Positions 24,943 to 33,807 of a stretch of DNA of 64,000 nucleotides are shown here, one piece after another; position 1 is the first letter of the stretch, and every line of letters starts with the position of its first letter. The stretch lies in NCBI RefSeq assembly GCF_023238445.1, contig NZ_CP096658.1:1364001-1428000 (forward strand), in the 5' to 3' direction. Below the pieces are notes generated by a model. The model did no database searches. It saw only the letters and a list, made by a program, of their open reading frames with translations, and was not told the DNA's origin. The position numbers and the translations under genes were made by a program. Source of the DNA: Halorussus gelatinilyticus (GTDB lineage: Archaea > Halobacteriota > Halobacteria > Halobacteriales > Haladaptataceae).

Positions 24943-25878
24943 CTACGCTTCGACGTAGTCGAACCACTCTTCGTAGTCGTCGGTCCGGCGGTTCACCACG
25001 TCGAAGAAGCGCGACTGAATCTCCTCGGTGACGGGACCCCGGCCGCCGTCGCCGATTTCCACGTTGTCCACCTGTCGGATGGGCGTGACCTCCGCGGCCG
25101 ACCCGGTGAAGAACAGTTCGTCGGCGGTGTTGAGTTCGCCCCGCGAGATGGTCGCCTGGTCGTGGACCTCGTGGCCCAGTTCCTCGGCCAGCGTGATGAC
25201 CGAGTCGCGGGTGATGCCGTCGAGGATGCTCTCGGCCAGACCGGGCGTGAATATCTCGCCGTCCTTGACCATGAAGAGGTTCTCGCCGGGACCCTCCGCG
25301 ACGTTGCCCTCCTTGTTCAGCACGATGGCCTCCGCGAAGCCGTTCCGGCGGGCCTCCTCGCCCGCGAGCATGCTGTTGACGTACAGCCCCGTCGTCTTCG
25401 CGTTGGTCGGAATCTGGCTGGAGGCGTGCTTGCGCCACGACGACACCATGACCTCGACGCCGTTCTCCAACGCCTCGTCGCCCAGATACGCGCCCCACGG
25501 CCACGCCGCGATGGCGGTCCGGGTCGGGCAGTCGCCGGGACTCACGCCGAGGCTCTCGTAGCCGTAGAACGCGATGGGTCGGACGTAGCAGGAGGCGAGG
25601 TCCTGCTCGCGGATGAGCGTCTTCGTCGCCTCGGTCAGCTCCTCGGGGTCGTGGTCGATTTCGAGGTCGTAAGGCTTGCAGGAGTCGTACAGTCGCTCCA
25701 GATGCTCCTCCCAGCGGAAGATGGCTGGCCCGTTCTCGGTGTCGTAGCACCGAACGCCCTCGAACACGCCGCTCCCGTAGTGTAGGCCGTGCGTGAGGAC
25801 GTGGATCTGTGCCTCGTCCCAATCGACGAACTCGCCGTCCATCCAGATCGTATCCACGTCCATCTCGTCGAAGCTCAT
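24943..25878 (-). CDS. ilvE: Branched-chain amino acid aminotransferase
   Basis: A 311-residue fold-type IV PLP enzyme that transaminates Leu, Ile and Val with 2-oxoglutarate. The typical opening WMDGEFVDWDEAQIHVLTHG is followed by HYGSGVFEGVRCY, the PLP lysine Lys161 in NAKTTGLYVNSMLA, and EGPGENLFMV, whose Glu contacts the pyridine ring. The length and motifs match IlvE closely. ATG 25878 is the family start. It is a stand-alone gene here; no other ilv genes are in the window. Confidence 0.95.
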   Translation of the reverse strand: MSFDEMDVDTIWMDGEFVDWDEAQIHVLTHGLHYGSGVFEGVRCYDTENGPAIFRWEEHLERLYDSCKPYDLEIDHDPEELTEATKTLIREQDLASCYVRPIAFYGYESLGVSPGDCPTRTAIAAWPWGAYLGDEALENGVEVMVSSWRKHASSQIPTNAKTTGLYVNSMLAGEEARRNGFAEAIVLNKEGNVAEGPGENLFMVKDGEIFTPGLAESILDGITRDSVITLAEELGHEVHDQATISRGELNTADELFFTGSAAEVTPIRQVDNVEIGDGGRGPVTEEIQSRFFDVVNRRTDDYEEWFDYVEA

Positions 25879-25990
25879 ACGTGCGGACGAACGGAAGCCT
25901 CCGTTAAGAGTGTTCCCGGTTCGTCACGGACGCGTGCCGGGGAGCCGTCCGACTTCCGGAACTGCTTGCCGCAAAACGGTTATCCGACTC

Positions 25991-26647
25991 TCAGTCCACG
26001 TACGCGACGACTTCCGACCCTTCCAGATACGGGAAGCCGTGGCGCTCGGCGTAGGCCTGCGCGTCGTCCGGGGAGAGCGCCTCGCCGGTCACGTCGTCCA
26101 GCATCTCGCAGACGACGACCGCGGGCTCCCGGTCGGCGGCCTCGGCGAGCGCGATTCCCAGTTCGGTGTGACCCTCTCGGTCCGCGACCAGGTCCGGAGC
26201 GGCCCGGAGGACGTGGACGTGACCCGGCGCGCGGAACTCCTCGGCGAAGTCGGTCTCGGCCGGATTCTCCGCGGCCGCGGCCAGTTCGGTAATCGTCTTC
26301 GCGCGGTCCTCGTCGGTGATGCCGGTGTAGGTATCCCGGTGGTTCACCGGGAGCGAGAACGACGAGCGCTCGTCGTAGCCCAACTCGTGGGCCGCGCTCG
26401 CGGGGTGGTCCAGCGTCTCCTCCAAAAAGGGAAGGTCGAAGGCGTCGGCCACCGCGTCCGAGAGCGCGACGCAGACCAGTCCCCCGGCATCGTTCCGCAT
26501 CCGGGAGACGTCCTCGGGCGTGACCGCCCCCGCCGGGTAAATCAGGTCGGTCTCGCCCTCGCGGTCGGCGGCGTCGTGGACGAGGACCGGCGACCCCTCG
26601 CGGAACGCTTCGATGGCGGCCTCGACGCCCGCGGCGGCCTGACTCAT
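25991..26647 (-). CDS. ribB: 3,4-dihydroxy-2-butanone 4-phosphate synthase
   Basis: RibB makes the four-carbon precursor of riboflavin from ribulose 5-phosphate. The 218-residue protein has [18 protein letters not shown], where the acidic loop binds Mg2+, and [18 protein letters not shown] with the substrate-binding Arg/Thr/Asp, followed by [12 protein letters not shown]. The ATG at 26647 overlaps the stop of the upstream ribK by four bases, so the two are translationally coupled. The open frame upstream of 26647 overlaps ribK and is not part of this gene. Confidence 0.93.
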   Translation of the reverse strand: MSQAAAGVEAAIEAFREGSPVLVHDAADREGETDLIYPAGAVTPEDVSRMRNDAGGLVCVALSDAVADAFDLPFLEETLDHPASAAHELGYDERSSFSLPVNHRDTYTGITDEDRAKTITELAAAAENPAETDFAEEFRAPGHVHVLRAAPDLVADREGHTELGIALAEAADREPAVVVCEMLDDVTGEALSPDDAQAYAERHGFPYLEGSEVVAYVD

Positions 26648-27351
26648 GCTCGCTCCTCGACGTGGACGGTCACGTGGTCGCCGTCTTCGAGTCCCAGCTC
26701 CTCGCGCAACTTCTCGGGAGCGATGACCTCCAACTGGTCCTCGTCGTGGTGAGTGCGCTCGGGCGCGATGGTGTGGGCCTGCTCGTACACCTCGCCGTCT
26801 TGCGTCTCGACCACCGCGGGGTAGCAGACCGCGGGACCGTACGTCCGGTCGTCGTCCTCCCAGCCGTCGATGGGGACGGGGTCCAACGCCCCCATCGCCG
26901 ACCGAGCGCGCAGGCTCTCGTCGGTCAACTCGACGTTCAGCGTGCCCAAGAACGGCTCGTAACCGAGTCGGTCCTCGAACTGTTCCATGTAGCCCGGCAG
27001 GGAGATGTAGTGGCGACCTTCGCCCATCCCGCTGGTGACGGTGCCCGTCAGGTCTACTCCGGCGGGCGTCTCGAAGATGCGCCGGTAGTCCTCGTACTCG
27101 CGCTTGAGCGACCACTCGCCGTCCTCCGTGATGGTGACCCACTGGCCGTCGCTGACCATCTCGCGCTCGACCAGTCCGGCGTCGTCCAGTCGCTGAAGTC
27201 GCCGCGAGGCGGTCTGGTTGGAGGCGTCGAGGCGTTCGGCGAGACCGGAACAGGAGACCTTGACCTCGCCCTCTAACCCGCCGTCGAGCGCGAGGAGTTT
27301 GAGCGCCGCGAGTTCGTCGTACCCGACTGCGCGCGGCCGTGTCGCTGACAT
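26644..27351 (-). CDS. ribK: CTP-dependent riboflavin kinase with N-terminal HTH
   Basis: RibK phosphorylates riboflavin to FMN using CTP, the archaeal route. The 235-residue protein has an N-terminal winged helix (about residues 12-85, [27 protein letters not shown]) and a C-terminal kinase barrel with [26 protein letters not shown] and a [11 protein letters not shown]-type tail. The HTH fusion is known for many archaeal RibK proteins and suggests regulation of rib genes by flavin. It forms an operon with ribB through an ATGA overlap. Confidence 0.93.
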   Translation of the reverse strand: MSATRPRAVGYDELAALKLLALDGGLEGEVKVSCSGLAERLDASNQTASRRLQRLDDAGLVEREMVSDGQWVTITEDGEWSLKREYEDYRRIFETPAGVDLTGTVTSGMGEGRHYISLPGYMEQFEDRLGYEPFLGTLNVELTDESLRARSAMGALDPVPIDGWEDDDRTYGPAVCYPAVVETQDGEVYEQAHTIAPERTHHDEDQLEVIAPEKLREELGLEDGDHVTVHVEERA

Positions 27352-27554
27352 ACCCGATACTCCGGCCGCGCTCGGTTTAAGGATAACGGATGCGGTACGG
27401 TTCTCAGAAATGGAATGGCGCTCGTTGGGGCCTCGAACCGACGCACCTGTCCGAGCGCCGCGGTGGTCTCCACGGAGTGCGTCGCGCGAGAGACGTCGCG
27501 GTGGGCGGAAAACAGGCCCGAGCGTTTTCCGTTCTCGCTCCCGAACGTGCTACC

Positions 27555-27956
27555 GTGAACGCGACTGCCATCGACCACGTCAACCTGAAGATTCCCGACG
27601 ACGGGAAAGACGCCGCCCTCGACTTCTACTGCGACGGTCTCGGCTTCGACGCCGACGACCTCGGCGTCTACGAGTCCGGCGAGAAACCGTTCTTCTCGAT
27701 TCGGCTCTCGCCGGGGAGCGTCCTCCACCTCTGGCCGGACGCCGACTTCGAGGCCCCGACCGGGACCAACTACGACCACGTCGCAATTCGCTTGGACGAG
27801 TCCATCGCGGAGGTGAAGGCGACGCTGGACGACGCCGGAATCGAGATCCTCGACGAGTTCGAACCGCTCGGCGCGACCGGTACGGGTCCCGCGGTGTACG
27901 TCGAAGGCCCCTTCGGGTACCGCGTCGAACTGAAGGTCGAGTCCACCGAGACATGA
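27555..27956 (+). CDS. VOC (glyoxalase/dioxygenase superfamily) protein
   Basis: A 133-residue protein of two beta-alpha-beta-beta-beta modules. His8 in IDHVNLKIPD, a second His in SVLHLWPD or YDHVAIRLD, and Glu in GYRVELKVES sit at the usual metal-ligand positions. The start is GTG 27555; the frame is open further upstream but Arg/Gly-rich and unlike this family. Its stop overlaps the cupin ATG by four bases, so the two are coupled. The reaction is unknown; glyoxalase-type or dioxygenase chemistry is possible. Confidence 0.8.
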   Translation: MNATAIDHVNLKIPDDGKDAALDFYCDGLGFDADDLGVYESGEKPFFSIRLSPGSVLHLWPDADFEAPTGTNYDHVAIRLDESIAEVKATLDDAGIEILDEFEPLGATGTGPAVYVEGPFGYRVELKVESTET

Positions 27957-28393
27957 CTGACGACGAATCGACCGGGAAGACCGAGGACGAATCGACCGGG
28001 AAGACCGAGGACGAATCGACCGAGAAAGTCAGCCTCGACGCTGCATTCGACTCCTTCGAGGAGCAGTGGTCGCCGCGTCTCGCGGCGGAACTGAACGGAC
28101 AGGCCGTCAAACTCGCCAAGTTGGAGGGCGAGTTCGTCTGGCACCACCACGACGAGGCGGACGAACTGTTTCTGGTCCGGGAGGGGCGACTCCGCATCGA
28201 GTTCCGGGACGAGGAGGACCGCGACGACGTCACGCTGGACGCGGGCGAACTGCTCGTCGTCCCGGCGGGCGTCGAACACCGTCCGGTCGCCGACGAGGGC
28301 GAGGCGGAAGTGTTGCTGTTCGAGCCGAGCGAGACGCGGAATACGGGGAACGTCGAGAGCGAGGAGACCGAGGAGGAGTTAGAACGAATCTGA
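27953..28393 (+). CDS. Small cupin-domain protein with repeated acidic N-terminus
   Basis: A 146-residue protein. Residues 2-26 are a tandem repeat (DESTGKTE units) encoded by a 24-bp DNA repeat. A single cupin barrel follows, with metal-binding HHHDEADELFLV and VPAGVEHRP (motifs 1 and 2). The C-terminal tail is Glu-rich. It is coupled to the VOC gene by an ATGA overlap, so the pair may act in one pathway. The enzymatic role is unknown. Confidence 0.82.
   Translation: MTDDESTGKTEDESTGKTEDESTEKVSLDAAFDSFEEQWSPRLAAELNGQAVKLAKLEGEFVWHHHDEADELFLVREGRLRIEFRDEEDRDDVTLDAGELLVVPAGVEHRPVADEGEAEVLLFEPSETRNTGNVESEETEEELERI
27962..28027 (+). repeat. 24-bp in-frame tandem repeat at the cupin N-terminus
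   Basis: A 24-bp unit beginning gacgaatcgaccgggaag occurs at 27962-27985 and identically at 27986-28009, with a partial, slightly diverged copy at 28010-28027. It adds eight residues per copy in frame, so copy number could vary by slippage without breaking the gene. Confidence 0.85.
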
Positions 28394-28407
28394 CTCCGCA
28401 GTAAACG

Positions 28408-29190
28408 TCACTCTTCCCAATCCGGGTGACGACTCGGTGTCGGTACGATGTCCACGGAATCACGGAGTTCGGATTCTTCGACCCACGGTTGACATCGGTC
28501 GTGTAACTCGAAGAGTCGGAACTCGTTGATATGAACCCAACTGTAGGACACAGTATCGCCGTCATCGCGCTCTTCTATCGCGTCGAAGAGGTCATCCTTC
28601 GAAACGTCGATTCCTGTCTCTCGGGCTTCTACAGCTAGAGATTCGATTTCGTCTCCTTTTTCGTCGTCGGTGAGGTCGTCGTTATCGTAGACGGTCATCG
28701 CAGCCGCGACGACATCTGCTTTCCCGTCGAAGTTATCACCGGTCATCCAGCAGTAGTCCCGAGGGAGGACGTACGACTTGTCGAAGTACGGCGTCTCGCT
28801 AGTTTTCCCCAACTCCGTCACTTCACCTCCGGCGTCCTGTTCGTACACTCCGACGACGTAATCCGCGTACGACGCTAGGAGATGGAACCTGATTCGAAAC
28901 TCGGGGAGTCGGTCGAGGCCGATTTCCCGGAGGTCACCCATGACGAACGCGTACGCACCGAGTCGCTTGTTTAATTCGTTCTCGACCTTCCGAAGTCGGC
29001 GAACGTACGGGTTCCGATAGCTTCCGAGGACATAGTAGGAGGTTTCCGGCGTCTGTAGATGCGATAGCTCCTCGTTTGCAAACCCAAGAATTGCGGCGGT
29101 TTCGTGTGGTTCCAGTTCGAGACCGTGGAGGGCTTCGTCTACGGCGGTTTCGATTTCGTCCGCGTTGGGGGGTACTGAAGGGTCCGCCAT
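28408..29190 (-). CDS. Unrecognised protein, possibly NDT/TIR-like fold
   Basis: A 260-residue soluble acidic protein; start at ATG 29190 (MADPSVPPN). About residues 45-150 look like a Rossmann-type domain: strand SYYVLGSYRNPYVRRLRKVE, strand YAFVMGDLRE, then ASYADYVVGVYEQDAGGEVTELGK, which recalls the G-x-x-xE-x-G segment of nucleoside deoxyribosyltransferase and TIR-like folds. The C-terminal 100 residues are helical. Base composition is AT-richer than in neighbouring genes. It is divergent from a winged-helix gene 115 bp away. The fold call is my inference only. Confidence 0.6.
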   Translation of the reverse strand: MADPSVPPNADEIETAVDEALHGLELEPHETAAILGFANEELSHLQTPETSYYVLGSYRNPYVRRLRKVENELNKRLGAYAFVMGDLREIGLDRLPEFRIRFHLLASYADYVVGVYEQDAGGEVTELGKTSETPYFDKSYVLPRDYCWMTGDNFDGKADVVAAAMTVYDNDDLTDDEKGDEIESLAVEARETGIDVSKDDLFDAIEERDDGDTVSYSWVHINEFRLFELHDRCQPWVEESELRDSVDIVPTPSRHPDWEE

Positions 29191-29305
29191 TAGTCTCGAG
29201 TACCTATCCAACTCGTTTATATCTTCCTGACTGATTCGGCTAATTTACTGAAAACCAGACTGGTTGACCCAAAGTATTATTCGTCGTACCTTCGAAGGTT
29301 GTTGT

Positions 29306-29755
29306 ATGAGCGATAGCTCGTCGGCTACCCAACCCGGGCCGTTCGAGGAGCAACGGCGCATCTTCGATCTTCTCTCCCAAGAGACGCGCCATCTCATTAT
29401 TCAGTGCGTCCTCGGCCATCCGAAACACCTCATGTCTCTCGACGAGCTGAATTACATGATTCCGAAGAGCAAGGCGGCTATCAGCGACCAAGTGGACAAT
29501 CTCGCTCAGGCCGGAATCCTCGACCTGTATCGCCACGAACCGAGCAAAAACAAACGGGACTACCCATCGAAATTCTACGGATTAACAGAGTATGGCGTAG
29601 AGGTTCTCTACGAGTACAACTATCTCCGAGGAGTCCCCGCGGCGCGAGCGCTCTACGAGAAGACCCGAAAATCGGAGAAAATCGAACGCCATCAAGAAGC
29701 GCCGCGACCGGACCTCCCTCACTCCGTCCGAGAAGCCCTGACTGCTAACGAGTAG
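29306..29755 (+). CDS. Winged-helix DNA-binding protein
   Basis: A 149-residue protein whose N-terminal half is a winged helix: FEEQRRIFDLLSQETRHLII (helix 1), then LDELNYMIPKSKAAISDQVDNLAQAGIL (recognition region) and a wing ending SKFYGLTEYG. This type is frequent near haloarchaeal accessory genes. ATG 29306 follows the likely promoter; an upstream in-frame start at 29264 adds 14 residues with little support. It is divergent from the unrecognised gene at 28408-29190 and may control it. It is convergent with taw1. Confidence 0.8.
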   Translation: MSDSSSATQPGPFEEQRRIFDLLSQETRHLIIQCVLGHPKHLMSLDELNYMIPKSKAAISDQVDNLAQAGILDLYRHEPSKNKRDYPSKFYGLTEYGVEVLYEYNYLRGVPAARALYEKTRKSEKIERHQEAPRPDLPHSVREALTANE

Positions 29756-29774
29756 TCTCCATAAGCGCCGGTCT

Positions 29775-30752
29775 TCAGTCCCCGGTAACCGCATCGCGCG
29801 CCCAGAAGTCGCTGTCCTTCTTCAGCTTCGGGACCCACGTGTCGTCGGTCTTCGACAGCAGCGCCACCCGCGAGACCGGCACGTCCTTTAGATACTCGTG
29901 GTCGGGCATGTGTTCCTGAATCTCCTCGGAGAACGCCACCACGTCCTCGTGGTCGAGCATCGACTCGCGGGCCACTCTGTCGCGCGACTCGCCGACGTGC
30001 ATGTAGGACTTGAGTTCCACGAAGTCGGGGTCCGCGCGCTGGTAGAATCCGGCGTACCACTCGGGGTGGTGGACGTTCTCGCCGCCGACGAGCGTCGTCC
30101 GGAGGACGGTCCGGGTCTCGTCCTTGTCGGCCAGCACGTCCATCGTCTCGACCAGTTTCTCCCACGCGTCGTCCTCCATCGCCTTGACCACCTCGTCGAA
30201 GGTGTGGCGCTCGGGGGCGTCCACGCTGACGTAGAGTTGCGTCGGGTCGCAGTCCCGGATGATGTCGGGCCGCGTGCCGTTGCTCACGAGGAAGGTGGTG
30301 ATGTCGCGGTCGTGGAACGCGTCGATGAGTTCCGGGAGATAGGGGTAGAGCGTCGGCTCGCCGTCGAGGCTGATGGCGACGTGGCGCGGTTCCATGCTCT
30401 CCTCGAAGCGCTCGCGGGGCACCTCGTCGTTGCCGCCGAACCCAGACAGGAGCTTCTTCTGGAGTTCGATGCTGGCGTCCACGACCGCTTCCGGATCGTC
30501 CCATTCGACATCTCCGAGTTCGTACGCGTGACCGGCGTGATCCCGCCAGCAGAAGACGCACCGCTCGTTGCACTTGACGACGGGCGTCATCTGAATACAG
30601 CGATGTGACTCGATCCCGTAAAATATATTTTTGTAACATTTTCCTTCTCCTCGAAGGGCGTTGGCCGTCCATCCACACGTTTGGGCCGCGGTGTGATTCT
30701 CGCTGTGGTAGTCCGGGCTGTCTACCTGTTTCGGGCCGTCCGATTCGCTCAT
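29775..30752 (-). CDS. taw1: tRNA 4-demethylwyosine synthase
   Basis: Taw1 (TYW1 without the flavodoxin domain) is a radical SAM enzyme that builds the tricyclic wyosine precursor at G37 of tRNA-Phe from pyruvate. The 325-residue protein has the radical SAM cluster CNERCVFCWRD (CX3CX2C) and the second-cluster cysteines in the N-terminal region (TCGW, KCYKN, HRCIQM). Family segments SLDGEPTLYPYLPELI and FVELKSYMHVGESRDR are present. The start at ATG 30752 (MSESDGPK) is preferred; ATG 30773 adds seven residues. Confidence 0.93.
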   Translation of the reverse strand: MSESDGPKQVDSPDYHSENHTAAQTCGWTANALRGEGKCYKNIFYGIESHRCIQMTPVVKCNERCVFCWRDHAGHAYELGDVEWDDPEAVVDASIELQKKLLSGFGGNDEVPRERFEESMEPRHVAISLDGEPTLYPYLPELIDAFHDRDITTFLVSNGTRPDIIRDCDPTQLYVSVDAPERHTFDEVVKAMEDDAWEKLVETMDVLADKDETRTVLRTTLVGGENVHHPEWYAGFYQRADPDFVELKSYMHVGESRDRVARESMLDHEDVVAFSEEIQEHMPDHEYLKDVPVSRVALLSKTDDTWVPKLKKDSDFWARDAVTGD

Positions 30753-30883
30753 TGGAGGACAGATGGTGTCCAAGGGTAAAACGTTCTTTCCTCTCCGGTT
30801 CCCAGCCTTCTCGCTGCTCCTCTCGGACGTCCCCCGACGGGGAATCGACCGCGACCCGACCCCCAGAACCGGGAGGTGAGGCT

Positions 30884-31018
30884 GTGCACCCTGACAATCC
30901 TATGGAAGATACGATTTTCCTCGCCGTCCGGACCGACTTCGTCGCCCTCCTCGACAGTCTCCCGGCGTGGCAGGCGGTCGCGCTCGCCGTCGCGGGGTGG
31001 TGTCCCGTCTCGATTTAA
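30884..31018 (+). CDS. 44-residue hydrophobic micropeptide with strong SD
   Basis: A 44-codon ORF from GTG 30884 to TAA 31018, preceded by a perfect GGAGGTGA (30872-30879) with four-nt spacing. Third codon positions are strongly G/C, as in real genes here. The peptide begins MHPDNPMEDTIFLAVRTD and continues as an amphipathic or hydrophobic helix with AWQAVALAVAGWC, long enough for one membrane pass. An internal ATG at 30902 is the alternative start. It is divergent from taw1. No family is recognised. Confidence 0.5.
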   Translation: MHPDNPMEDTIFLAVRTDFVALLDSLPAWQAVALAVAGWCPVSI

Positions 31019-31151
31019 GTACTTCTGGCGACAACGGATAGATACGAAGGACGTTCTCGCCGGGACTTACCGCCATCGAGTCGCGACGCTCTCGACTGTC
31101 ACGGGGTCTCGGCTCTTTCTCTCACCGAAGAAAACCGGAACCGCGGCTATC

Positions 31152-31334
31152 TCAGCCCTCCAGCGTCGCGTCGAGCGTGATTTCGGGTCCGGCAAGCGCC
31201 TTCGACACCGGGCAGTTCTCCTTGGCGCGCTGCGCGAGGTCGTCGCGGGTCCCGGTCGCGCGTCCGGTCTCGGTCGCGAGTTCGGCCCCGGTCGGCGTGG
31301 GACTTCGTTGCACGCTCGGTCCGAGACGGTCCAA
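31152..31334 (-). pseudogene. OsmC-family C-terminal remnant
   Basis: A 60-codon minus-strand frame ends with LAQRAKENCPVSKALAGPEI and then TLDATLEG, which matches the C-terminal helix and strand of OsmC/Ohr-type peroxide-reducing proteins, including the resolving CPVS cysteine. The preceding about 100 residues of the family, with the first catalytic Cys, are absent. Upstream of the fragment the frame is not OsmC-like. It is a decayed copy left after deletion of the 5' part. Confidence 0.65.
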
Positions 31335-31372
31335 ACGCCAACTTTCATGCGCGTTCTCGGAGTCGATACCGT

Positions 31373-31615
31373 ATGCGGAAACCGAGAGCGCCGAGGCGCG
31401 GCTGGGCCAAGATTACCCTCGGAGTGTCGCTGCTGTTCGCGGTCGGCGTGTTCGTCTACTTCTCGCTCGCGGGCGCGCCGCTGAACGGCGCGGTGCTGGG
31501 CGCGCTCGTCGTCGTCGCCGGTGTCTGGGAGTACCGCCGGAAGCTGCAGGACCAGATTACCGCCGAGAAGTACGAGGCGGAGGCCGAACAGCGCCAGCGG
31601 CGGAACCGACGGTAG
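31373..31615 (+). CDS. Small two-helix membrane protein
   Basis: An 80-residue protein with a basic N-terminus (MRKPRAPRRGW), two membrane helices (about residues 14-32 and 38-55) and a charged coiled-coil-like tail (RRKLQDQITAEKYEAEAEQR). It is convergent with dppF, 15 bp between stops. No function is recognised. Confidence 0.65.
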   Translation: MRKPRAPRRGWAKITLGVSLLFAVGVFVYFSLAGAPLNGAVLGALVVVAGVWEYRRKLQDQITAEKYEAEAEQRQRRNRR

Positions 31616-31630
31616 AGCCACCGAGAGCGA

Positions 31631-32728
31631 TTAATCGTCGTCCGAGCGCGCTCGGTCCGGGCTCTCGTCGCCCTCGGCCCGACCGGCGAGTTCGGCCTCG
31701 GGGTCGAAGCCCTCGGCGCTCTCGTAGAGGTGACACGCCGCCTCGCGGTCGTCGTCAACGTCGGCCTTCTCCTCTAACGGCGGCGACACCGCGTCGCAGA
31801 CCTCGCCGATGTACTCGTCGCACCGGTTCTTGAACCGGCACCCGCTCGGGACGTTGATGGCGTCGCCGACCTCGCCCTCCAACTCGACGCGCTCGCGGCC
31901 GGCGTTCGGGTCGGGCACCGGCACGGCGTCGATGAGCGACTTGGTGTAGGGGTGTTTGGGGTCCGTGATGATGTCCTCGGTCGGTCCCTGCTCGACGATT
32001 TTGCCCATGTACATGATGGCGAGGCGGTCGCACATGTGGCGCAACAGCGAGAGGTCGTGGCTGATGTACACCACCGAGAGGCCGAACTCGTCGGTCATCT
32101 CCTCCAACAGCGACAGCACGCCCGCCCGGAGGCTCACGTCGAGCATCGAGACGGGTTCGTCGGCGACGATGAAGTCCGGGTCCACGACCAGCGCGCGGGC
32201 GATGGCGAGACGCTGGCGCTGGCCGCCCGACAGTTCGTGGGGATACTGGTCGAAGAACTGGTCTGCGGGTTCGAGCTCCGCGAACTCCATGGCCCGCCGG
32301 ACCCGCGCTCGCTGGTTCGGGATGTCGTGGATGCGGAGCGGTTCGACCACGGTGTCGTACACCGTCATCCGGGGGTTCAGGCTCTCGAAGGGGTCCTGAA
32401 ATATCATCTGGGCGTTCCGGCGGAAGCTGGCCAGTTCCGACCCCGACTTGTCCGCGATGTCCTGACCGTCGTAGTAGATGCTCCCCGCGGTCGGTTCGTA
32501 GAGTTTGGCCAGACACATCCCCGTGGTGGTCTTGCCGCACCCCGACTCGCCCGCGATGCCGAACGTCTCGCCCTCCCGGAGTTCGAAGGAAACGCCATCG
32601 ACCGCGTGGACCTTGTCGGTCTCCTGCCCGCGGACGCGGTTCAGCGCGTCGTTGACGAGTCCGCTCTCGACCGGGAAGTGCTTCTTCAGGCCCTCCACGT
32701 CAACCAGCACGTCGTCGTAGTCAGTCAT
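31631..32728 (-). CDS. dppF: Peptide ABC transporter ATPase (DppF/OppF type)
   Basis: A 365-residue ATPase of the dipeptide/oligopeptide importer. It has Walker A GESGCGKTT, signature LSGGQRQRLAIARAL, Walker B with FIVADEPVSMLD, and the C-terminal oligo_HPY domain with Cys-rich CRFKNRCDEY. The start at ATG 32728 (MTDYDDVLVDV) overlaps the dppD stop by eight bases. It ends in an acidic disordered tail. It is the last gene of the five-gene dpp operon. Confidence 0.9.
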   Translation of the reverse strand: MTDYDDVLVDVEGLKKHFPVESGLVNDALNRVRGQETDKVHAVDGVSFELREGETFGIAGESGCGKTTTGMCLAKLYEPTAGSIYYDGQDIADKSGSELASFRRNAQMIFQDPFESLNPRMTVYDTVVEPLRIHDIPNQRARVRRAMEFAELEPADQFFDQYPHELSGGQRQRLAIARALVVDPDFIVADEPVSMLDVSLRAGVLSLLEEMTDEFGLSVVYISHDLSLLRHMCDRLAIMYMGKIVEQGPTEDIITDPKHPYTKSLIDAVPVPDPNAGRERVELEGEVGDAINVPSGCRFKNRCDEYIGEVCDAVSPPLEEKADVDDDREAACHLYESAEGFDPEAELAGRAEGDESPDRARSDDD

Positions 32729-33755
32729 CGGCCACCCCCTCGCCGGTCTCGTCGTGCCACGTCTCGGCGCTGTCGGCGACCGGCCGGAGTTGCGAGTCCA
32801 CGTCATCGACGTGGTGACAGTACGACCGCAGGTCGCCGGTCTCGACCTCCGGCGGGTCCTCCTCGACGCACTGCCGGGTCGCCAGCGGACACCGCTCGGC
32901 GAACCGACAGCCCGTCGGCGGGTCGTGGAGGTCCGGCGGGTGGCCGCCGATGCTCACGAGGTCCTGATTCGACCGCTGGATGTTCGGGAACGCGCTCTTC
33001 AACCCGATGGTGTAGGGGTGGTACGGTCGCTGGAAGATGGCCTCTGAGGGTCCCTCCTCCGCGATTTCCCCGGCGTACATCACGACCACGCGGTCGCAGG
33101 TCTCGGCGACCACGGCCACGTCGTGGGTGATGACCATCATCGACGAGTTGACCTCCTGCTGGATGCCGTTGATGCGCTTGAGAATCTGGTCCTGCATGAT
33201 GACGTCGAGTGCGGTGGTCGGCTCGTCCGCGAGGATGAGCGACGGCTCCAGCACCAGCGCCATGGCTATCATGGCGCGCTGGCGCATCCCGCCCGAGAAC
33301 TGGTGGGGGTAGTCGGTCTGGCGCTCGCGGTCCAGCCCCACGAGGTCGAACATCTCGTCGATTCGCTCTTGGGACTCCGTGCGACCCATCTTCGGGTGGT
33401 GGGCCTCGATGGCCTCCAGAATCTGCTCGCGGATGGTGTACACCGGGTCGAGCGCGTTCATCGCCGACTGGGCTATCATCGAAATCTCGTCCCAGCGCAG
33501 TTCCCTGCGGCGCTTCTCGGGGAGATCCGTGAGGTCCTCGCCGTCGAAGTAAATCGACCCGCCGTTGATGTAGCCGTTCTTCGGCAGGATGCCGATTATC
33601 GCCTTGGCGAGCGTGGACTTGCCGCATCCCGACTCGCCGACGACGCCGACGTTCTCGCCCTCCTCGATGCGGAAGCTCACGCCGTCCACCGCCTTCACGG
33701 CTCCTCGCTCGGTGTCGTAGTAGACTTCGAGGTCCTCGACTTCGAGCATCGTCAT
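32721..33755 (-). CDS. dppD: Peptide ABC transporter ATPase (DppD/OppD type)
   Basis: A 344-residue ATPase with Walker A GESGCGKST, the family-specific MNALDPVYTIREQILEA segment, signature FSGGMRQRAMIAMAL, and Walker B with LILADEPTTALD. The C-terminal oligo_HPY domain has CRFAERCPLATRQC. The start ATG 33755 has a Shine-Dalgarno GAGGTGA six nt upstream (33762-33768), fitting an internal operon gene. It pairs with DppF as the heterodimeric motor of the importer. Confidence 0.92.
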   Translation of the reverse strand: MTMLEVEDLEVYYDTERGAVKAVDGVSFRIEEGENVGVVGESGCGKSTLAKAIIGILPKNGYINGGSIYFDGEDLTDLPEKRRRELRWDEISMIAQSAMNALDPVYTIREQILEAIEAHHPKMGRTESQERIDEMFDLVGLDRERQTDYPHQFSGGMRQRAMIAMALVLEPSLILADEPTTALDVIMQDQILKRINGIQQEVNSSMMVITHDVAVVAETCDRVVVMYAGEIAEEGPSEAIFQRPYHPYTIGLKSAFPNIQRSNQDLVSIGGHPPDLHDPPTGCRFAERCPLATRQCVEEDPPEVETGDLRSYCHHVDDVDSQLRPVADSAETWHDETGEGVADD

Positions 33756-33807
33756 TCGTCGTCACCTCGCTCGCTCGGCGCTCGATCGCTCGCTGTCGTT
33801 TCTCTCA

